Shown here one piece after another: positions 26,233-35,600 of a DNA stretch of 58,756 nucleotides (position 1 is the first letter of the stretch; the number at the start of each line of letters is the position of its first letter). This DNA is from an uncultured Pelagibacteraceae bacterium (GTDB lineage Bacteria > Pseudomonadota > Alphaproteobacteria > Pelagibacterales > Pelagibacteraceae), in assembly GCA_902522525.1 (NCBI GenBank), contig CABYVU010000008.1:1-58756 (forward strand), given 5' to 3'. A model generated the notes under the pieces. That model was not told where the DNA came from and did no database searches. It was given only the letters and a program-made list of their open reading frames with translations. Made by a program: the position numbers and the translations under genes.

Positions 26233-27171
26233 TTATTTATTATGGATTAACTTGTCTATATTTACAATGTTTTCGGCCATTCTAGCTGATGCAGCATCTA
26301 TCATCCTGCCATCAAGCTGAGCAGCTCCTTTACCCTCTTTTGCTGCCTTTTCTAACTCTTCTAAGATCCTCTTAGCCTTAATAACCTCAGCTTCAGGAGG
26401 AGAGAACACGTTATTTGCTAATTCGATTTGTGAAGGATGTATTGCCCATTTACCCTCAATACCAATTGCAGCACCTCTTTTAGCGGCTGCTGTATAAGCA
26501 TCTGGATCATTAAAATCTCCAAAGGGTCCATCAATTGCTCTTATTCCATATGCTCTACAAGTCATAACTAGTTCAGATAAACCATGATGCCACTGGTCCC
26601 CTGGATAGTTTTCATTAAGACCGCCTATAACAGTGGTTCTCGCTCTTAAACTAGCAGCATAGTCTGCAACACCAAAATGTAATGCCTCTAATCTTTCACT
26701 TGAAGTTGCAATTTCTTTAATATTTGACATTCCTAATGCAGTTTCAATTAAACATTCAATTCCAATTTTATTTTTTAATTTTTTATTTGTTTCAATTTGA
26801 GTTAACAAGCAATCAACCATGTAAACGTCACTTGCAGTTCCTGCTTTTGGAACTAAAATTGTATCTACATTTTCTCCAGCTTGTTCAACAATCTCGATTA
26901 AATCTGAATACATGTAATGAGTATCTAAACTATTTATACGGACTGAAATAGTTTTACCACTACCTCTCCAATCCATTTCATTTAAAGATTTAATAACATT
27001 TGCTCTAGCAGTAATTTTATCATTAGGAGAAACTGCATCTTCTAAATCTAAAAAAACATAATCTGCTGCAGAACTAAGAGCTTTCTCAAACATTTTAGGA
27101 GATGAACCTGGAACTGCTAATTCACTTCTTTGTAATCTTGATCTTGCAGATTTATAAAATTTATGACTCAT
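26233..27171 (-). CDS. mcl: Malyl-CoA lyase (HpcH/HpaI/CitE family)
   Basis: Cleaves (S)-malyl-CoA to acetyl-CoA and glyoxylate, and may act on beta-methylmalyl-CoA. It has 312 residues. The family residues are R78 in VRIN, the Mg-binding E143 in CLIETALG and D170 in HFGVADYAASL, and DYVFLDLEDAVSP. The C-terminal KWAIHPSQIELAN is typical. It is the first gene of mcl-mtkA-mtkB. Together with mtkAB it converts malate plus CoA and ATP to glyoxylate and acetyl-CoA. It overlaps hisE by 4 nt, so it may be read through from the his operon. Confidence 0.88.
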   Translation of the reverse strand: MSHKFYKSARSRLQRSELAVPGSSPKMFEKALSSAADYVFLDLEDAVSPNDKITARANVIKSLNEMDWRGSGKTISVRINSLDTHYMYSDLIEIVEQAGENVDTILVPKAGTASDVYMVDCLLTQIETNKKLKNKIGIECLIETALGMSNIKEIATSSERLEALHFGVADYAASLRARTTVIGGLNENYPGDQWHHGLSELVMTCRAYGIRAIDGPFGDFNDPDAYTAAAKRGAAIGIEGKWAIHPSQIELANNVFSPPEAEVIKAKRILEELEKAAKEGKGAAQLDGRMIDAASARMAENIVNIDKLIHNK

Positions 27172-27440
27172 TTTTTTCTTTTATCTAGTTCACCCATTAC
27201 TTCTTCAATTTTAATATTGTTTGCTTCAAGGTACATGGCCAGATGATAAAACACATCTGCAGCTTCATGAATTTTATTTGTATCTTCTTCTACTGCCTCT
27301 ATCAATTCATTTATTTCCTCTAAAACTTTAGCTTTACTTAAAGATTTATCACTCAGAAGTTTATTAGTATACGAACCATCAACCGGTGAAGATTTTCTTT
27401 CTCTTGCAAGTTTAAATAGGTTCTCAAGGGTATTTAGCAT
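27168..27440 (-). CDS. hisE: Phosphoribosyl-ATP pyrophosphatase
   Basis: Second step of histidine synthesis, phosphoribosyl-ATP to phosphoribosyl-AMP. The ATG at 27440 gives a 90-residue protein starting MLNTLENLFKLARERKSSP, normal for stand-alone HisE. A longer open frame reaching 27545 would overlap hisF by about 100 nt and is not needed. The MazG-like core EEINELIEAVEEDTNKIHEA carries the acidic metal ligands. It begins 1 nt after the hisF stop. HisI is not in the window, so the two activities are not fused here. Confidence 0.93.
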   Translation of the reverse strand: MLNTLENLFKLARERKSSPVDGSYTNKLLSDKSLSKAKVLEEINELIEAVEEDTNKIHEAADVFYHLAMYLEANNIKIEEVMGELDKRKK

Positions 27441-27441
27441 C

Positions 27442-28197
27442 TCAAATCCTAACAGGTATTCCTTTTGAGTCCAAATATTCTTTAGCTTCTTTGACAGAAT
27501 ATTTACCATAGTGAAATATAGATGCTGCCAAAACCGCACTAGCATTGCCTAATTTGATACCATCCACTAAATGATCAAGATCACCAACTCCTCCTGATGC
27601 TATTGTAGGTATGTTAACCATTGAAGAAATTTTAGACATAAGATCAATGTCATAGCCTACCTGAGTACCGTCTCTATCCATTGAAGTGACCAACAACTCA
27701 CCTGCTCCACTCTCTTCCATCTTTTTTGCAAACTCTAAAGCATCAATTCCAGTATTATTTCTACCTCCGTGGGTAAAAACTTCCCATTTATCTCCATTTT
27801 TCTTAGCATCGATTGCAACAACTATGCATTGAGATCCAAATTTTTTTGAACTTTGAACTACAACATCAGCATTTTGTACTGCAGCTGTATTAATTGAAAC
27901 TTTATCGGCCCCGCAGTTCAAAAGTTTACTAATATCATCCACACTTCTAACTCCACCACCAACTGTTAATGGTACAAAACATTTTTTAGAAGTATCTTTA
28001 ACTACATCATAAATAGTATCTCTATTTTCATTTGAGGCTGTAATATCTAAAAAACAAATTTCATCTGCACCACCATCACTATAAATTTTAGCTTGCTCCA
28101 CTGGGTCTCCTGCATCTTGTAAATCTATAAAGTTTATACCTTTTACAACTCTTCCATTTTTAACATCTAAGCAAGGTATAATTCTATTTTTAAGCAT
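27442..28197 (-). CDS. hisF: Imidazole glycerol phosphate synthase cyclase subunit
   Basis: Cyclase half of IGP synthase, working with HisH-supplied ammonia. It has 251 residues in a TIM barrel with the catalytic D11 in [15 protein letters not shown] and the second aspartate in [10 protein letters not shown]. The phosphate-binding loops LTVGGGVRS and ASGGVGDL are present. It overlaps hisA by 8 nt and is followed at once by hisE. Its partner hisH is upstream in the same operon. Confidence 0.97.
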   Translation of the reverse strand: MLKNRIIPCLDVKNGRVVKGINFIDLQDAGDPVEQAKIYSDGGADEICFLDITASNENRDTIYDVVKDTSKKCFVPLTVGGGVRSVDDISKLLNCGADKVSINTAAVQNADVVVQSSKKFGSQCIVVAIDAKKNGDKWEVFTHGGRNNTGIDALEFAKKMEESGAGELLVTSMDRDGTQVGYDIDLMSKISSMVNIPTIASGGVGDLDHLVDGIKLGNASAVLAASIFHYGKYSVKEAKEYLDSKGIPVRI

Positions 28198-28915
28198 TTA
28201 TTTCTTTTGCAAGTTCATCCAATTTAATATCACCATCATATATGGCTTTACCAACAATAATTCCTTCAATATTTTTATTTCCTAATTCTTTGGCCTTTTT
28301 AATATCATCAATTGAAGAAACACCTCCAGAAATAATGACTGGACAATTTGAATTATTAGCTACATTTTCTGTTTCATCAAAATTTGGGCTCATTTTCATT
28401 CCATCTCTATTAATATCTGTATAAATTAATCTACTAGCTCCATAATCATTCACATCTTTTAAAAATTCTAAAGTTTTTAAATTAGAATTTTCTTTCCATC
28501 CAGATACAGATAAATAACCATCTTTAGCATCTAGACCTAAAGCAATTTTATCTGAAAATTTTTGACAAGCTTCTTTTAAAAAATTTTTATCTTTAATTGC
28601 AGCACTACCTAAAATAACTTTATCAACTCCAACATCAGTGTATTTTTGAATACTTTCAAAATTTCTTACACCTCCACCTATTTCAATTTTAAGATCAAAT
28701 TTACTTATAATTTCCTCAATAATTTCAATGTTTACAGTCTCTCCAGTTAAAGCTCCATCCAGATCAACTATGTGTAAATTTTTAAATCCATGGTCTTTAT
28801 ACTTTCCAGCTTGATCAACTGGAGACATGTCATATTCAGTTTTATTATCAAAGTCCCCTTTAATTAACCTCACGCACTTTTTATCTTTTATATCTATTGC
28901 AGGAAATATTTTCAT
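28190..28915 (-). CDS. hisA: ProFAR isomerase (HisA)
   Basis: Isomerises ProFAR to PRFAR in histidine synthesis. It has 241 residues, paralogous to HisF. It begins with D8 in [20 protein letters not shown] and has LEIGGGVRN-type ([13 protein letters not shown]) and IISGGVSS phosphate loops, plus [14 protein letters not shown] with the second catalytic Asp. Its start shares one nucleotide with the stop of the SHOCT-domain gene and its end overlaps hisF by 8 nt. Confidence 0.96.
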   Translation of the reverse strand: MKIFPAIDIKDKKCVRLIKGDFDNKTEYDMSPVDQAGKYKDHGFKNLHIVDLDGALTGETVNIEIIEEIISKFDLKIEIGGGVRNFESIQKYTDVGVDKVILGSAAIKDKNFLKEACQKFSDKIALGLDAKDGYLSVSGWKENSNLKTLEFLKDVNDYGASRLIYTDINRDGMKMSPNFDETENVANNSNCPVIISGGVSSIDDIKKAKELGNKNIEGIIVGKAIYDGDIKLDELAKEINA

Positions 28916-29832
28916 TAATTTAATATTTTTTTCTTTGCTTTCTCAAACTCTTCTTTTGTTAAAATTCCAGATTTGTATAACTCATTCAATTGTTTTAATT
29001 GATTTATAAAATCATCATTGTTTGAATTCGATATTTGATTTGATAAATTATTTTTATTAAATGAATTGTAAACTATTTGATCAAAAGTATCATAAAATTT
29101 TGAACATTTTACTAAACACCATCCATCAAAAATAAATATATTTTCATCTAACTGTGAAATATAATATGAAATATCAGCATTAATTGAAACTCCAGATATA
29201 AAATAATCTATTTCTCCTTGAATTAGAAGAAATGGAGTACCATTGGAATTTTTTGATATTGTAAATTGCTTTAACTTAATTCCAAGATCATCATTTATGG
29301 CAAGATAATTTTTATTATTGAATGATAATTCATTTTTTAATTCATTGGCTATATTTTGAAGATCTGTTTTGGACATATTCTCTAACTCCTCAAAAGTGAA
29401 CCCATAATCTGATATGTTTAAATAGCTTTCTAAACTTCTATCAGTACTATAATAATCAAATCCCATTCCTGAATTATTTTTTTTTAATAAATTTCTTAAT
29501 GACACCATAAAACTTTTGATTGATTTTTCAGGAGACTGGCTTGAATTCAATAATCTTTCATATTTTTTAAAAAGAGGCTTTAAAACTTTCATATCTTCTG
29601 GATTAGTTCCAGCTTTTAACTCATCTACTATCTCTTTAATTTTAATATCGACAATCGAATAACAAGTAGTAAAGTCTTGACACATACTACTTATAAGATC
29701 AACTGAAGTGGCATCAACTAGAAAAAATTTTTGAGGAACTTCTAATTTATGTTTTCCAACATCTAAAATTTTTCCATAGGACTCATTAAAAAATAATGAA
29801 AAAAAAAAGAGTACAATGAAGGTTTTTTTCAT
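28915..29832 (-). CDS. Secreted protein with C-terminal SHOCT domain (unknown)
   Basis: A 305-residue protein with a clear signal peptide (MKKTFIVLFFFSLFFNESYG). I do not recognise the main body, but it contains two cysteine pairs that could form disulfides (around MCQDFTTC and CLVKC). The last 35 residues, DDFINQLKQLNELYKSGILT followed by KEEFEKAKKKIL, are a typical SHOCT short C-terminal module, usually an oligomerisation element. It lies between hisH and hisA without spacing, yet has no obvious link to histidine synthesis. Confidence 0.75.
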   Translation of the reverse strand: MKKTFIVLFFFSLFFNESYGKILDVGKHKLEVPQKFFLVDATSVDLISSMCQDFTTCYSIVDIKIKEIVDELKAGTNPEDMKVLKPLFKKYERLLNSSQSPEKSIKSFMVSLRNLLKKNNSGMGFDYYSTDRSLESYLNISDYGFTFEELENMSKTDLQNIANELKNELSFNNKNYLAINDDLGIKLKQFTISKNSNGTPFLLIQGEIDYFISGVSINADISYYISQLDENIFIFDGWCLVKCSKFYDTFDQIVYNSFNKNNLSNQISNSNNDDFINQLKQLNELYKSGILTKEEFEKAKKKILN

Positions 29833-29833
29833 C

Positions 29834-30460
29834 TTATAAATTTATAAAGTTATCAATTATTTTAAGACCAATTTTATCACTCTTTTCTGGGTGAAATTGA
29901 GTACCAAAGATATTTTCCTTTTCTACAGCACAAACAAAATTTGTTGAGTAATCAGTTGCTGCTAAAATTACAGATTTATCTTCAGGTACAAACTCATAAC
30001 TGTGAACAAAGTACATGTGGGACTTGTTTTCTACTGCATTAAAAATCTTACTGTCTTTTATTATATTAATTTCATTCCAACCAATATGTGGAAGTTTAAA
30101 TTTACCAGCTTGGTTATCAATTTTAGATACTTTGCCTGAAATCCATCCTAAACCTTTAGTCTCAACTTCCTCATAGCCGATGTCAGCAAACATTTGAAGA
30201 CCTACACAAATTCCAAGAAGTGGTTTTTTACTTTCTAATACAAATTCATTAAGAGTATCAATCAAACCATTAATACTATTAAGCCCATCTATGCAGCTTT
30301 TAAAAGAGCCTTGTCCAGGTAATACAACTTTATCGCTAGTTTTTATAGTTGAAAGATCTGAAGTTACTTCAATGTTTACTTTATCTTTTGCAACTTCTTT
30401 AAACGAATTTATTACAGAACTTATATTGCCTGAATTGTAGTCAACAATTGTGACATTCAT
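29834..30460 (-). CDS. hisH: Imidazole glycerol phosphate synthase glutaminase subunit
   Basis: Supplies ammonia from glutamine to HisF. It has 208 residues. The nucleophile C85 lies in LLGICVGLQMFAD and the triad partners H190 and E192 are in GTQFHPEKS. The start VTIVDYNSGNISSV is typical of the family. It follows hisB by 5 nt. Confidence 0.97.
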   Translation of the reverse strand: MNVTIVDYNSGNISSVINSFKEVAKDKVNIEVTSDLSTIKTSDKVVLPGQGSFKSCIDGLNSINGLIDTLNEFVLESKKPLLGICVGLQMFADIGYEEVETKGLGWISGKVSKIDNQAGKFKLPHIGWNEINIIKDSKIFNAVENKSHMYFVHSYEFVPEDKSVILAATDYSTNFVCAVEKENIFGTQFHPEKSDKIGLKIIDNFINL

Positions 30461-30465
30461 TAAAT

Positions 30466-31056
30466 TTATAAAGAACCTTTTGTAGAAGGTATTGTAGTTT
30501 TATTTCTTGGATCCATTTCTAAAGCAGCACGTAAAGATCTTGCTAATCCTTTAAAACAAGACTCTATTATGTGGTGACTGTTATCGCCATAGATATTTTC
30601 AACGTGTAAAGTGATACCTGCAGCTTGCGAAAAAGCTTGGAACCATTCTTTAAATAATTCTGTATCCATCTCACCTAATTTTTCTACTTTCAATTTTACT
30701 TTCCAAATTAAATAAGGTCTATTCGAAACATCAATTGCAACTCTAGTTAATGTTTCATCCATTGGTATCATCGCGTGAGCATATCTTTTAATTCCGACAA
30801 ACTTTTTTGATGCTTTTTTTAAACATTCACCAATCGCAATTCCCGTATCTTCTGTTGTGTGGTGAAGATCAATGTGCGTATCACCTTTAGCTTTAATATT
30901 CATATCCATTGAAGAGTGTTTTGATAATTGCTCAAGCATGTGATCTAAAAATCCTATACCTGTGTCAACTTTGTATTTACCCTTACCATCAATGTTTAAA
31001 TCAACACTGATGTTAGTCTCTTTTGTTTTTCTACTTATTTTGGCTTTACGTTTCAT
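30466..31056 (-). CDS. hisB: Imidazoleglycerol-phosphate dehydratase
   Basis: Dehydrates IGP to imidazole acetol phosphate. It has 196 residues, so it is the monofunctional form without the phosphatase domain found in enterobacteria. Metal-binding blocks are [28 protein letters not shown] and [17 protein letters not shown]. It is the first gene of the leftward his unit. The 91-nt gap to the divergent hslV should hold its promoter. Confidence 0.97.
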   Translation of the reverse strand: MKRKAKISRKTKETNISVDLNIDGKGKYKVDTGIGFLDHMLEQLSKHSSMDMNIKAKGDTHIDLHHTTEDTGIAIGECLKKASKKFVGIKRYAHAMIPMDETLTRVAIDVSNRPYLIWKVKLKVEKLGEMDTELFKEWFQAFSQAAGITLHVENIYGDNSHHIIESCFKGLARSLRAALEMDPRNKTTIPSTKGSL

Positions 31057-31112
31057 AGTTTGAAAAAGGTATATATCTATTATTCAAATATGGCAATAAT
31101 TCTAGGCTTGGT

Positions 31113-31140
31113 CTTGAACTATAGGATTTAGTATCCATCT
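31113..31140 (+). promoter_or_regulatory. Possible RpoH-type heat-shock promoter of hslVU
   Basis: CTTG at 31113-31116 is followed, after 17 nt, by TCCATCT at 31134-31140. This partly matches the alphaproteobacterial RpoH consensus CTTG-N17-CYTATNT (5 of 7 in the second box). hslVU is a standard heat-shock operon. If used, transcription would begin within a few bases of the hslV ATG at 31148, giving a nearly leaderless mRNA. The call is weak because AT-rich sequence matches such patterns often. Confidence 0.35.
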
Positions 31141-31147
31141 ATAATCC

Positions 31148-31663
31148 ATGACAACAATAGTATTAGTAAGAAAAAACAATGAAGTAGTAGTTGCTGGAGA
31201 TGGCCAAGTTAGTATGGGAAATACAGTAATTAAGAAAACTGCAAATAAAGTTCGTAAGATTGAGAAAAGAAATGTGATCGCAGGTTTTGCTGGATCTACA
31301 GCAGATGCCTTAACATTATTTGAAAGATTAGAGTCTAAGCTAGAAAAACATGCCGGAAATTTAGCAAGAGCCGCTGTTGAACTAGCTAAAGATTGGCGAA
31401 CAGATAAATATTTAAGAAGATTAGAAGCCTTGATGGCTGTTGGTGATAAAGAAAATAGTTTTATTATTTCAGGAACAGGCGATGTTTTAGAACCTGAAGG
31501 AGATGTTATTGGAATAGGATCAGGTGGAAATTATGCATTAGCTTCCGCAAAAGTATTAATGGATACTGATTTATCAGCAGAAGAAGTTGCAAAAAAAGCA
31601 ATTAAGGTTGCATCCGAAATATGTGTTTTCACAAATGATAATTTAAACATAGAAAAAATTTAA
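31148..31663 (+). CDS. hslV: ATP-dependent protease subunit HslV
   Basis: Proteasome-like peptidase of the HslUV complex. It has 171 residues. After Met removal the N-terminal nucleophile is T2 in [35 protein letters not shown] and [15 protein letters not shown] are standard blocks. Because the N-terminus must be exact, this start is well fixed. hslU starts on the next base after the stop. Confidence 0.97.
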   Translation: MTTIVLVRKNNEVVVAGDGQVSMGNTVIKKTANKVRKIEKRNVIAGFAGSTADALTLFERLESKLEKHAGNLARAAVELAKDWRTDKYLRRLEALMAVGDKENSFIISGTGDVLEPEGDVIGIGSGGNYALASAKVLMDTDLSAEEVAKKAIKVASEICVFTNDNLNIEKI

Positions 31664-33034
31664 ATGGAAAAATCAAACGTCACAACATTACCAAACGCTA
31701 AAGTAAAAAAAGAGAATAATAATATTCAAAACTCACTGTCTCCAAGGGAAATTGTGTCTGAATTAGATAGATTTGTTGTTGGGCAAAATAATGCGAAAAG
31801 AGCAGTAGCAATTGCTTTAAGAAATAGATGGAGAAGACAAGCTTTAGAAGGTGATATGAAGGATGAAGTTCTTCCAAAAAATATTTTAATGATGGGACCA
31901 ACAGGTGTTGGTAAAACGGAAATATCTAGAAGATTATCAAAATTAGCTGAAGCACCATTTGTAAAAGTTGAAGCTACAAGATTTACTGAAGTTGGTTATG
32001 TTGGAAGAGATGTTGAACAAATAATTAGAGATCTTTTAGAAATTGCTATTGCAATGGAAAAAGTTAAAAAAAGAAAAGAAGTTCACGCTAAAGCGCAAAA
32101 ATTAGCAGAGGATAGAGTTCTTGATGCAATTGTAGGTAATAAAGCAAGTGTTGCAACTCGGGAAAGTTTTAGGAAAAGATTAAGAGATGGTGACTTAGAC
32201 GACAATGAGATTGAAATAGCTGTAACTGAAAGTGGTGGTGGAATGCCGTCATTCGAAATTCCTGGTATGCCTGGTGCAAATGTTGGAATGATTAATATTT
32301 CAGATATGCTTGGTAAATCTATGGGTCAAAAAGCTAAGAAAAAAAAAATGTCAGTAAAAGAATCTCATGAAATATTACTTAACGAAGAAGCTGATAAATT
32401 AATCGAACAAGATAAAATTATTAAATCTGCAAAAAACACAACTGAAAATAATGGTATAGTATTTTTAGATGAAATAGATAAGATTTCAGCAAGAACTGAT
32501 AGAGTTGGTGGAGATGTTTCAAGAGAAGGTGTTCAAAGAGACTTACTTCCTCTCATTGAAGGAACGACAGTGAGTACAAAATACGGTCCAATAAAAACAG
32601 ATCACATATTATTTATAGCTTCTGGAGCATTCCAGTTAGCAAAACCATCAGATCTTTTGCCAGAGCTTCAAGGAAGACTGCCAATCAGAGTTGAGCTAGA
32701 TGCATTGAATAGTGAGGATTTTAAACGAATTTTAAAGGAGCCAGACAATAGTTTAATTAAACAATACAAAGCTTTACTTAAAACCGAAAACGTTGATTTA
32801 GAATTTACTGAAGATGGGATTGATACCATTGCAACGATTGCAAGTGAGGTAAATACAACTGTAGAAAACATAGGTGCCAGAAGACTACACACCATTATAG
32901 AAAGAGTTTTAGATGAAATTAGTTTTACAGCCACAGATAGAGCTGGTGAAAAAATCAGTATAGACTCTGATTATATAAAGAAAAATATAGGTGAACTTGT
33001 TAAGGACGCAGACCTATCAAAGTTTATTTTATAA
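31664..33034 (+). CDS. hslU: ATP-dependent protease ATPase subunit HslU
   Basis: AAA+ unfoldase that feeds HslV. It has 456 residues. It starts the conserved core with [20 protein letters not shown], Walker A GPTGVGKT at 78-85, [17 protein letters not shown] (pore loop GYVG), and Walker [12 protein letters not shown]. The family-specific I domain lies roughly at 115-235. The usual C-terminal tail ends LSKFIL, where HslU tails insert into HslV. It is adjacent to hslV and ends 3 nt before a convergent Smr gene. Confidence 0.98.
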   Translation: MEKSNVTTLPNAKVKKENNNIQNSLSPREIVSELDRFVVGQNNAKRAVAIALRNRWRRQALEGDMKDEVLPKNILMMGPTGVGKTEISRRLSKLAEAPFVKVEATRFTEVGYVGRDVEQIIRDLLEIAIAMEKVKKRKEVHAKAQKLAEDRVLDAIVGNKASVATRESFRKRLRDGDLDDNEIEIAVTESGGGMPSFEIPGMPGANVGMINISDMLGKSMGQKAKKKKMSVKESHEILLNEEADKLIEQDKIIKSAKNTTENNGIVFLDEIDKISARTDRVGGDVSREGVQRDLLPLIEGTTVSTKYGPIKTDHILFIASGAFQLAKPSDLLPELQGRLPIRVELDALNSEDFKRILKEPDNSLIKQYKALLKTENVDLEFTEDGIDTIATIASEVNTTVENIGARRLHTIIERVLDEISFTATDRAGEKISIDSDYIKKNIGELVKDADLSKFIL

Positions 33035-33037
33035 AAA

Positions 33038-33454
33038 TTATTTTTTTTTTCTTAAAAAAATATCAAAATTTCCAACAGACGGGTTTTCAACAGCCTCAAA
33101 ATCAATACTTATAATTCTTTTCATTAAATGATCACTACCTTTAATAAAATTGGGTACTGAGTGTTTTAATATACTCAAATTGCTAGATTGATAAGGGTCA
33201 TTTAAATTTTTAGATCTAAGACCTTTTCCTGTAATGACACTAATTTTGTTAACTCCATTTTCATAACATTCTTCAATGTAAGAAGTCATCTTTTGATTTG
33301 CTTCCTCTAAAGTATAACCGTGCAAATCAATAGATCTTTCAATATATCTTTTGGGCGTTGAAGAAATTTTTAGATCTTTATTTTCTAGTTTATCAGTGCT
33401 ATCTAAAAACTCTTGCCAGTCTTGTTTATCTTTATCTGATATTATTTTTTTCAA
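33038..33454 (-). CDS. Smr-domain protein
   Basis: A 138-residue protein with a stand-alone Smr domain. The signature SIDLHGYTLEEANQKMTSYI (with DLHG) is followed by KISVITGKGLRSK (with TGKG). Smr domains can be nucleases acting on DNA or RNA, and those studied cleave collided-ribosome mRNA or branched DNA. The substrate here is unknown. It directly follows the Tim44-like gene with no gap, on the same strand. Confidence 0.92.
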   Translation of the reverse strand: MKKIISDKDKQDWQEFLDSTDKLENKDLKISSTPKRYIERSIDLHGYTLEEANQKMTSYIEECYENGVNKISVITGKGLRSKNLNDPYQSSNLSILKHSVPNFIKGSDHLMKRIISIDFEAVENPSVGNFDIFLRKKK

Positions 33455-34045
33455 CTAAGCTTGAGTATCTACTATTAACCAGTTAGGATTTTTTGAAGTG
33501 CTGTCTTTTGTAAATTTCCAAGTATCTAATACTTTTTTAACTTTTTGAGCATCACCTGAAATAATTTTATTATCTTTATCTTTAATGCAAGATATAATTT
33601 CACTCACAAATTCAACACTTACTTCAAGCATATTTTTATTTTGATTATGCTCTTTTATTTCTGCAGAATTAATACCTATAAATGTAGTTTCTGATGTAAC
33701 ATTTCTTGCTTTTTTATCTTTAATAGCCTCATCAAATTGATCGTACACATTTTTGGCTAAAAGATTTTTTATTGACTTTAAATCTCCTTTAGAAAAACTA
33801 GTAATAATAGTTTCATAAGCAATTTTTGCACCATTTAAGAAATCTTTCTTTGCTGCATCATCAAAAGTTTCAGCATTCAAAATGGGAGAGTTTTTTCTCT
33901 CTGGAGCCTCTTCGTGAGGAAAACTCGAATTAATATTTTCCTCAAATCCAGTTTTTTTTCCTAAAATTCCTCTTAATCTAAGGAAAATGAAACCAGCTAT
34001 CATGGCCAATAATATTATATCGATGTACTCGAAGCTATAACTCAT
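33455..34045 (-). CDS. Tim44-like domain membrane protein
   Basis: A 196-residue protein with one N-terminal membrane helix (about residues 7-24) followed by a KTGFEENINS linker and a Tim44/TimA-type NTF2-like domain (about 65-196). The block FLNGAKIAYETIITSFSKGDLKSIK is typical. The alphaproteobacterial member is the bacterial relative of mitochondrial Tim44 and its role is unclear; envelope location is expected from the anchor. Divergent from fxsA-secB by 58 nt, a conserved alphaproteobacterial arrangement. Confidence 0.9.
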   Translation of the reverse strand: MSYSFEYIDIILLAMIAGFIFLRLRGILGKKTGFEENINSSFPHEEAPERKNSPILNAETFDDAAKKDFLNGAKIAYETIITSFSKGDLKSIKNLLAKNVYDQFDEAIKDKKARNVTSETTFIGINSAEIKEHNQNKNMLEVSVEFVSEIISCIKDKDNKIISGDAQKVKKVLDTWKFTKDSTSKNPNWLIVDTQA

Positions 34046-34103
34046 ATACTAATAATATTTACTATGTTGATTAATTTCAACCTGCAATTTACATTATAGA
34101 CAA

Positions 34104-34526
34104 ATGAACACAGCACTAATACTTATTATAGGGATACCTCTTATTGAAATCTACTTATTCATTAAAGTTGGCTCACAAATCGGAGCGTTAAACACTATTT
34201 TGTTAATATTAGTAACAGCAATTGTTGGCATTTGGTACGCGAGATATGAGGGTTTTAACACATTACGATCAGGGATGTCACAATTAGTAAAAAATGAACT
34301 CCCCCTTTATGAAATAGTTTCAGGAGCAGCTATAGCTTTTGCCGCTCTACTATTAATTTTGCCTGGATTTGCAACAGATATAATTGGAATTTTATTAGTT
34401 TTTCCTATTACTAGGAAAATTATTTTAAGTAGATATTCAAAAAAATATTCTCCAAAAAAAGAAGAGCATAAAAAAAATTATATTGATGGTGAATACGAGG
34501 ATATAGAAGACAAAGATGGAAAATAA
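34104..34526 (+). CDS. FxsA-family membrane protein
   Basis: A 140-residue inner-membrane protein with three hydrophobic stretches (about residues 2-20, 26-45 and 72-100). It has the FxsA pattern IPLIEIYLFIKVGSQIGALN and ILPGFATDIIGILLVFP. The hydrophilic tail is rich in Lys and Asp. E. coli FxsA affects exclusion of phage T7 by F, but its native role is unknown. It overlaps secB by 11 nt, suggesting coupling. Confidence 0.92.
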   Translation: MNTALILIIGIPLIEIYLFIKVGSQIGALNTILLILVTAIVGIWYARYEGFNTLRSGMSQLVKNELPLYEIVSGAAIAFAALLLILPGFATDIIGILLVFPITRKIILSRYSKKYSPKKEEHKKNYIDGEYEDIEDKDGK

Positions 34527-34938
34527 ATATAAAATAGTAGTGAGTTACATTCAAGATTTATCGGTTGAAATACCTAGCCCAGAAACTTTAATTACAATAA
34601 GAAATACAATACCTCAATATGTTATGAAAGTTGATATAAAATCAAAACCTTTAAAAAGAAAAATGATAGAAGTTTTGACTACCCTTACATATGAAAACCC
34701 AAATATTAAAAAGGATAAAGGGTTTTTTCAAATAAAATATGCAACTGCAATTGAAATTATAGATGTTCAAATAAAAAAAAGTGATTTAGAAAAAATCGTT
34801 CTATGCGACTTGCAAACAAAAATTTATCCTGAGTTAGAGAATAAATTTTTAACTATTCTAAGAAATTCTGGTTTACCTGATTTACAATTTGGATCTAAAA
34901 TTGATTTTGAAAAACTATATAATGAAAGATTGAATTAA
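34516..34938 (+). CDS. secB: Protein-export chaperone SecB
   Basis: Cytosolic tetrameric chaperone that holds pre-proteins for SecA. It has 140 residues. It begins YKIVVSYIQDLSVEIPSPE, as in alphaproteobacterial SecB, and has the EVLTTLTYENP and FFQIKYATAIEI strands. It is somewhat diverged in the C-terminus but the context (fxsA upstream, dnaQ convergent) matches the ancestral gene order. It overlaps dnaQ tail-to-tail by 4 nt. The porin and LolA of this window are plausible clients. Confidence 0.88.
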   Translation: MENKYKIVVSYIQDLSVEIPSPETLITIRNTIPQYVMKVDIKSKPLKRKMIEVLTTLTYENPNIKKDKGFFQIKYATAIEIIDVQIKKSDLEKIVLCDLQTKIYPELENKFLTILRNSGLPDLQFGSKIDFEKLYNERLN

Positions 34939-35600
34939 AAATAATTTTTTTTTAAGTATTTTTTTAAAAATTCGTCATGTTTTGACAATTCATCCTTGCT
35001 TGGAACTATTACTTTCTTATAATATTCTAAATTATCTTTGCTCTCTGAAATACTGTTTTCATTACTCTCCACTAAATTTAAAGTTGGTTCTTTTTGATCA
35101 ATTAAATTTATATAAACTTTTGCAAGTAAATCACAGTCTATTAAAGCAGTATGTTTCTCTCTTTTTGAATTATCTATTCTAAACCTTTTACATAATGCAT
35201 CTAGACTTATTCCAGAACCTGGAAATTTATTTCTAGCTAATTCCAGTGTGTCAATTACATTAGAATTATCTATTTTATTTTTTCCAATTAATGATAATTC
35301 ATTATTTAAATGTCCTATGTCAAACTCAGCGTTGTGAATTATAATTTTTTTGTCTCTTATAAAGTCTAAGAATTCATCTGCAATTTCAGCAAATTTTTTT
35401 TTTGTTGATAAAAACTCATCAGAGTATCCATGAACCTCGAAAGCTTTCTGTGACACTTTCCTTTCAGGATTTAAATAAATATGAAAAATATTTTTAGTTG
35501 GTATTAAATTATCTAATTCAATACATCCAATTTCAACTATACGATGACCGTCTCTAACTGATAATCCAGTTGTCTCAGTATCTAGAACTATTTCTTTCAT
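34935..35600 (-). CDS. dnaQ: DNA polymerase III epsilon subunit
   Basis: Proofreading 3'-5' exonuclease of the replicase. It has 221 residues. ExoI is VLDTETTGL with D7 and E9; ExoII is in IIHNAEFDIGHLN; ExoIII-epsilon is in HTALIDCDLLAKVY. Length and domain are usual. Its 5' end overlaps the coaE end by 26 nt, so the pair is tightly coupled. It is the last gene of the leftward origin-proximal run ppsR-maf-aroE-coaE-dnaQ, as in Caulobacter. Confidence 0.97.
   Translation of the reverse strand: MKEIVLDTETTGLSVRDGHRIVEIGCIELDNLIPTKNIFHIYLNPERKVSQKAFEVHGYSDEFLSTKKKFAEIADEFLDFIRDKKIIIHNAEFDIGHLNNELSLIGKNKIDNSNVIDTLELARNKFPGSGISLDALCKRFRIDNSKREKHTALIDCDLLAKVYINLIDQKEPTLNLVESNENSISESKDNLEYYKKVIVPSKDELSKHDEFLKKYLKKNYF

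Noticed and set aside
27441-27545. N-terminal extension of hisE into hisF
   Set aside because: Adds 35 residues not found in HisE and overlaps hisF by about 100 nt; the internal ATG gives the normal length.
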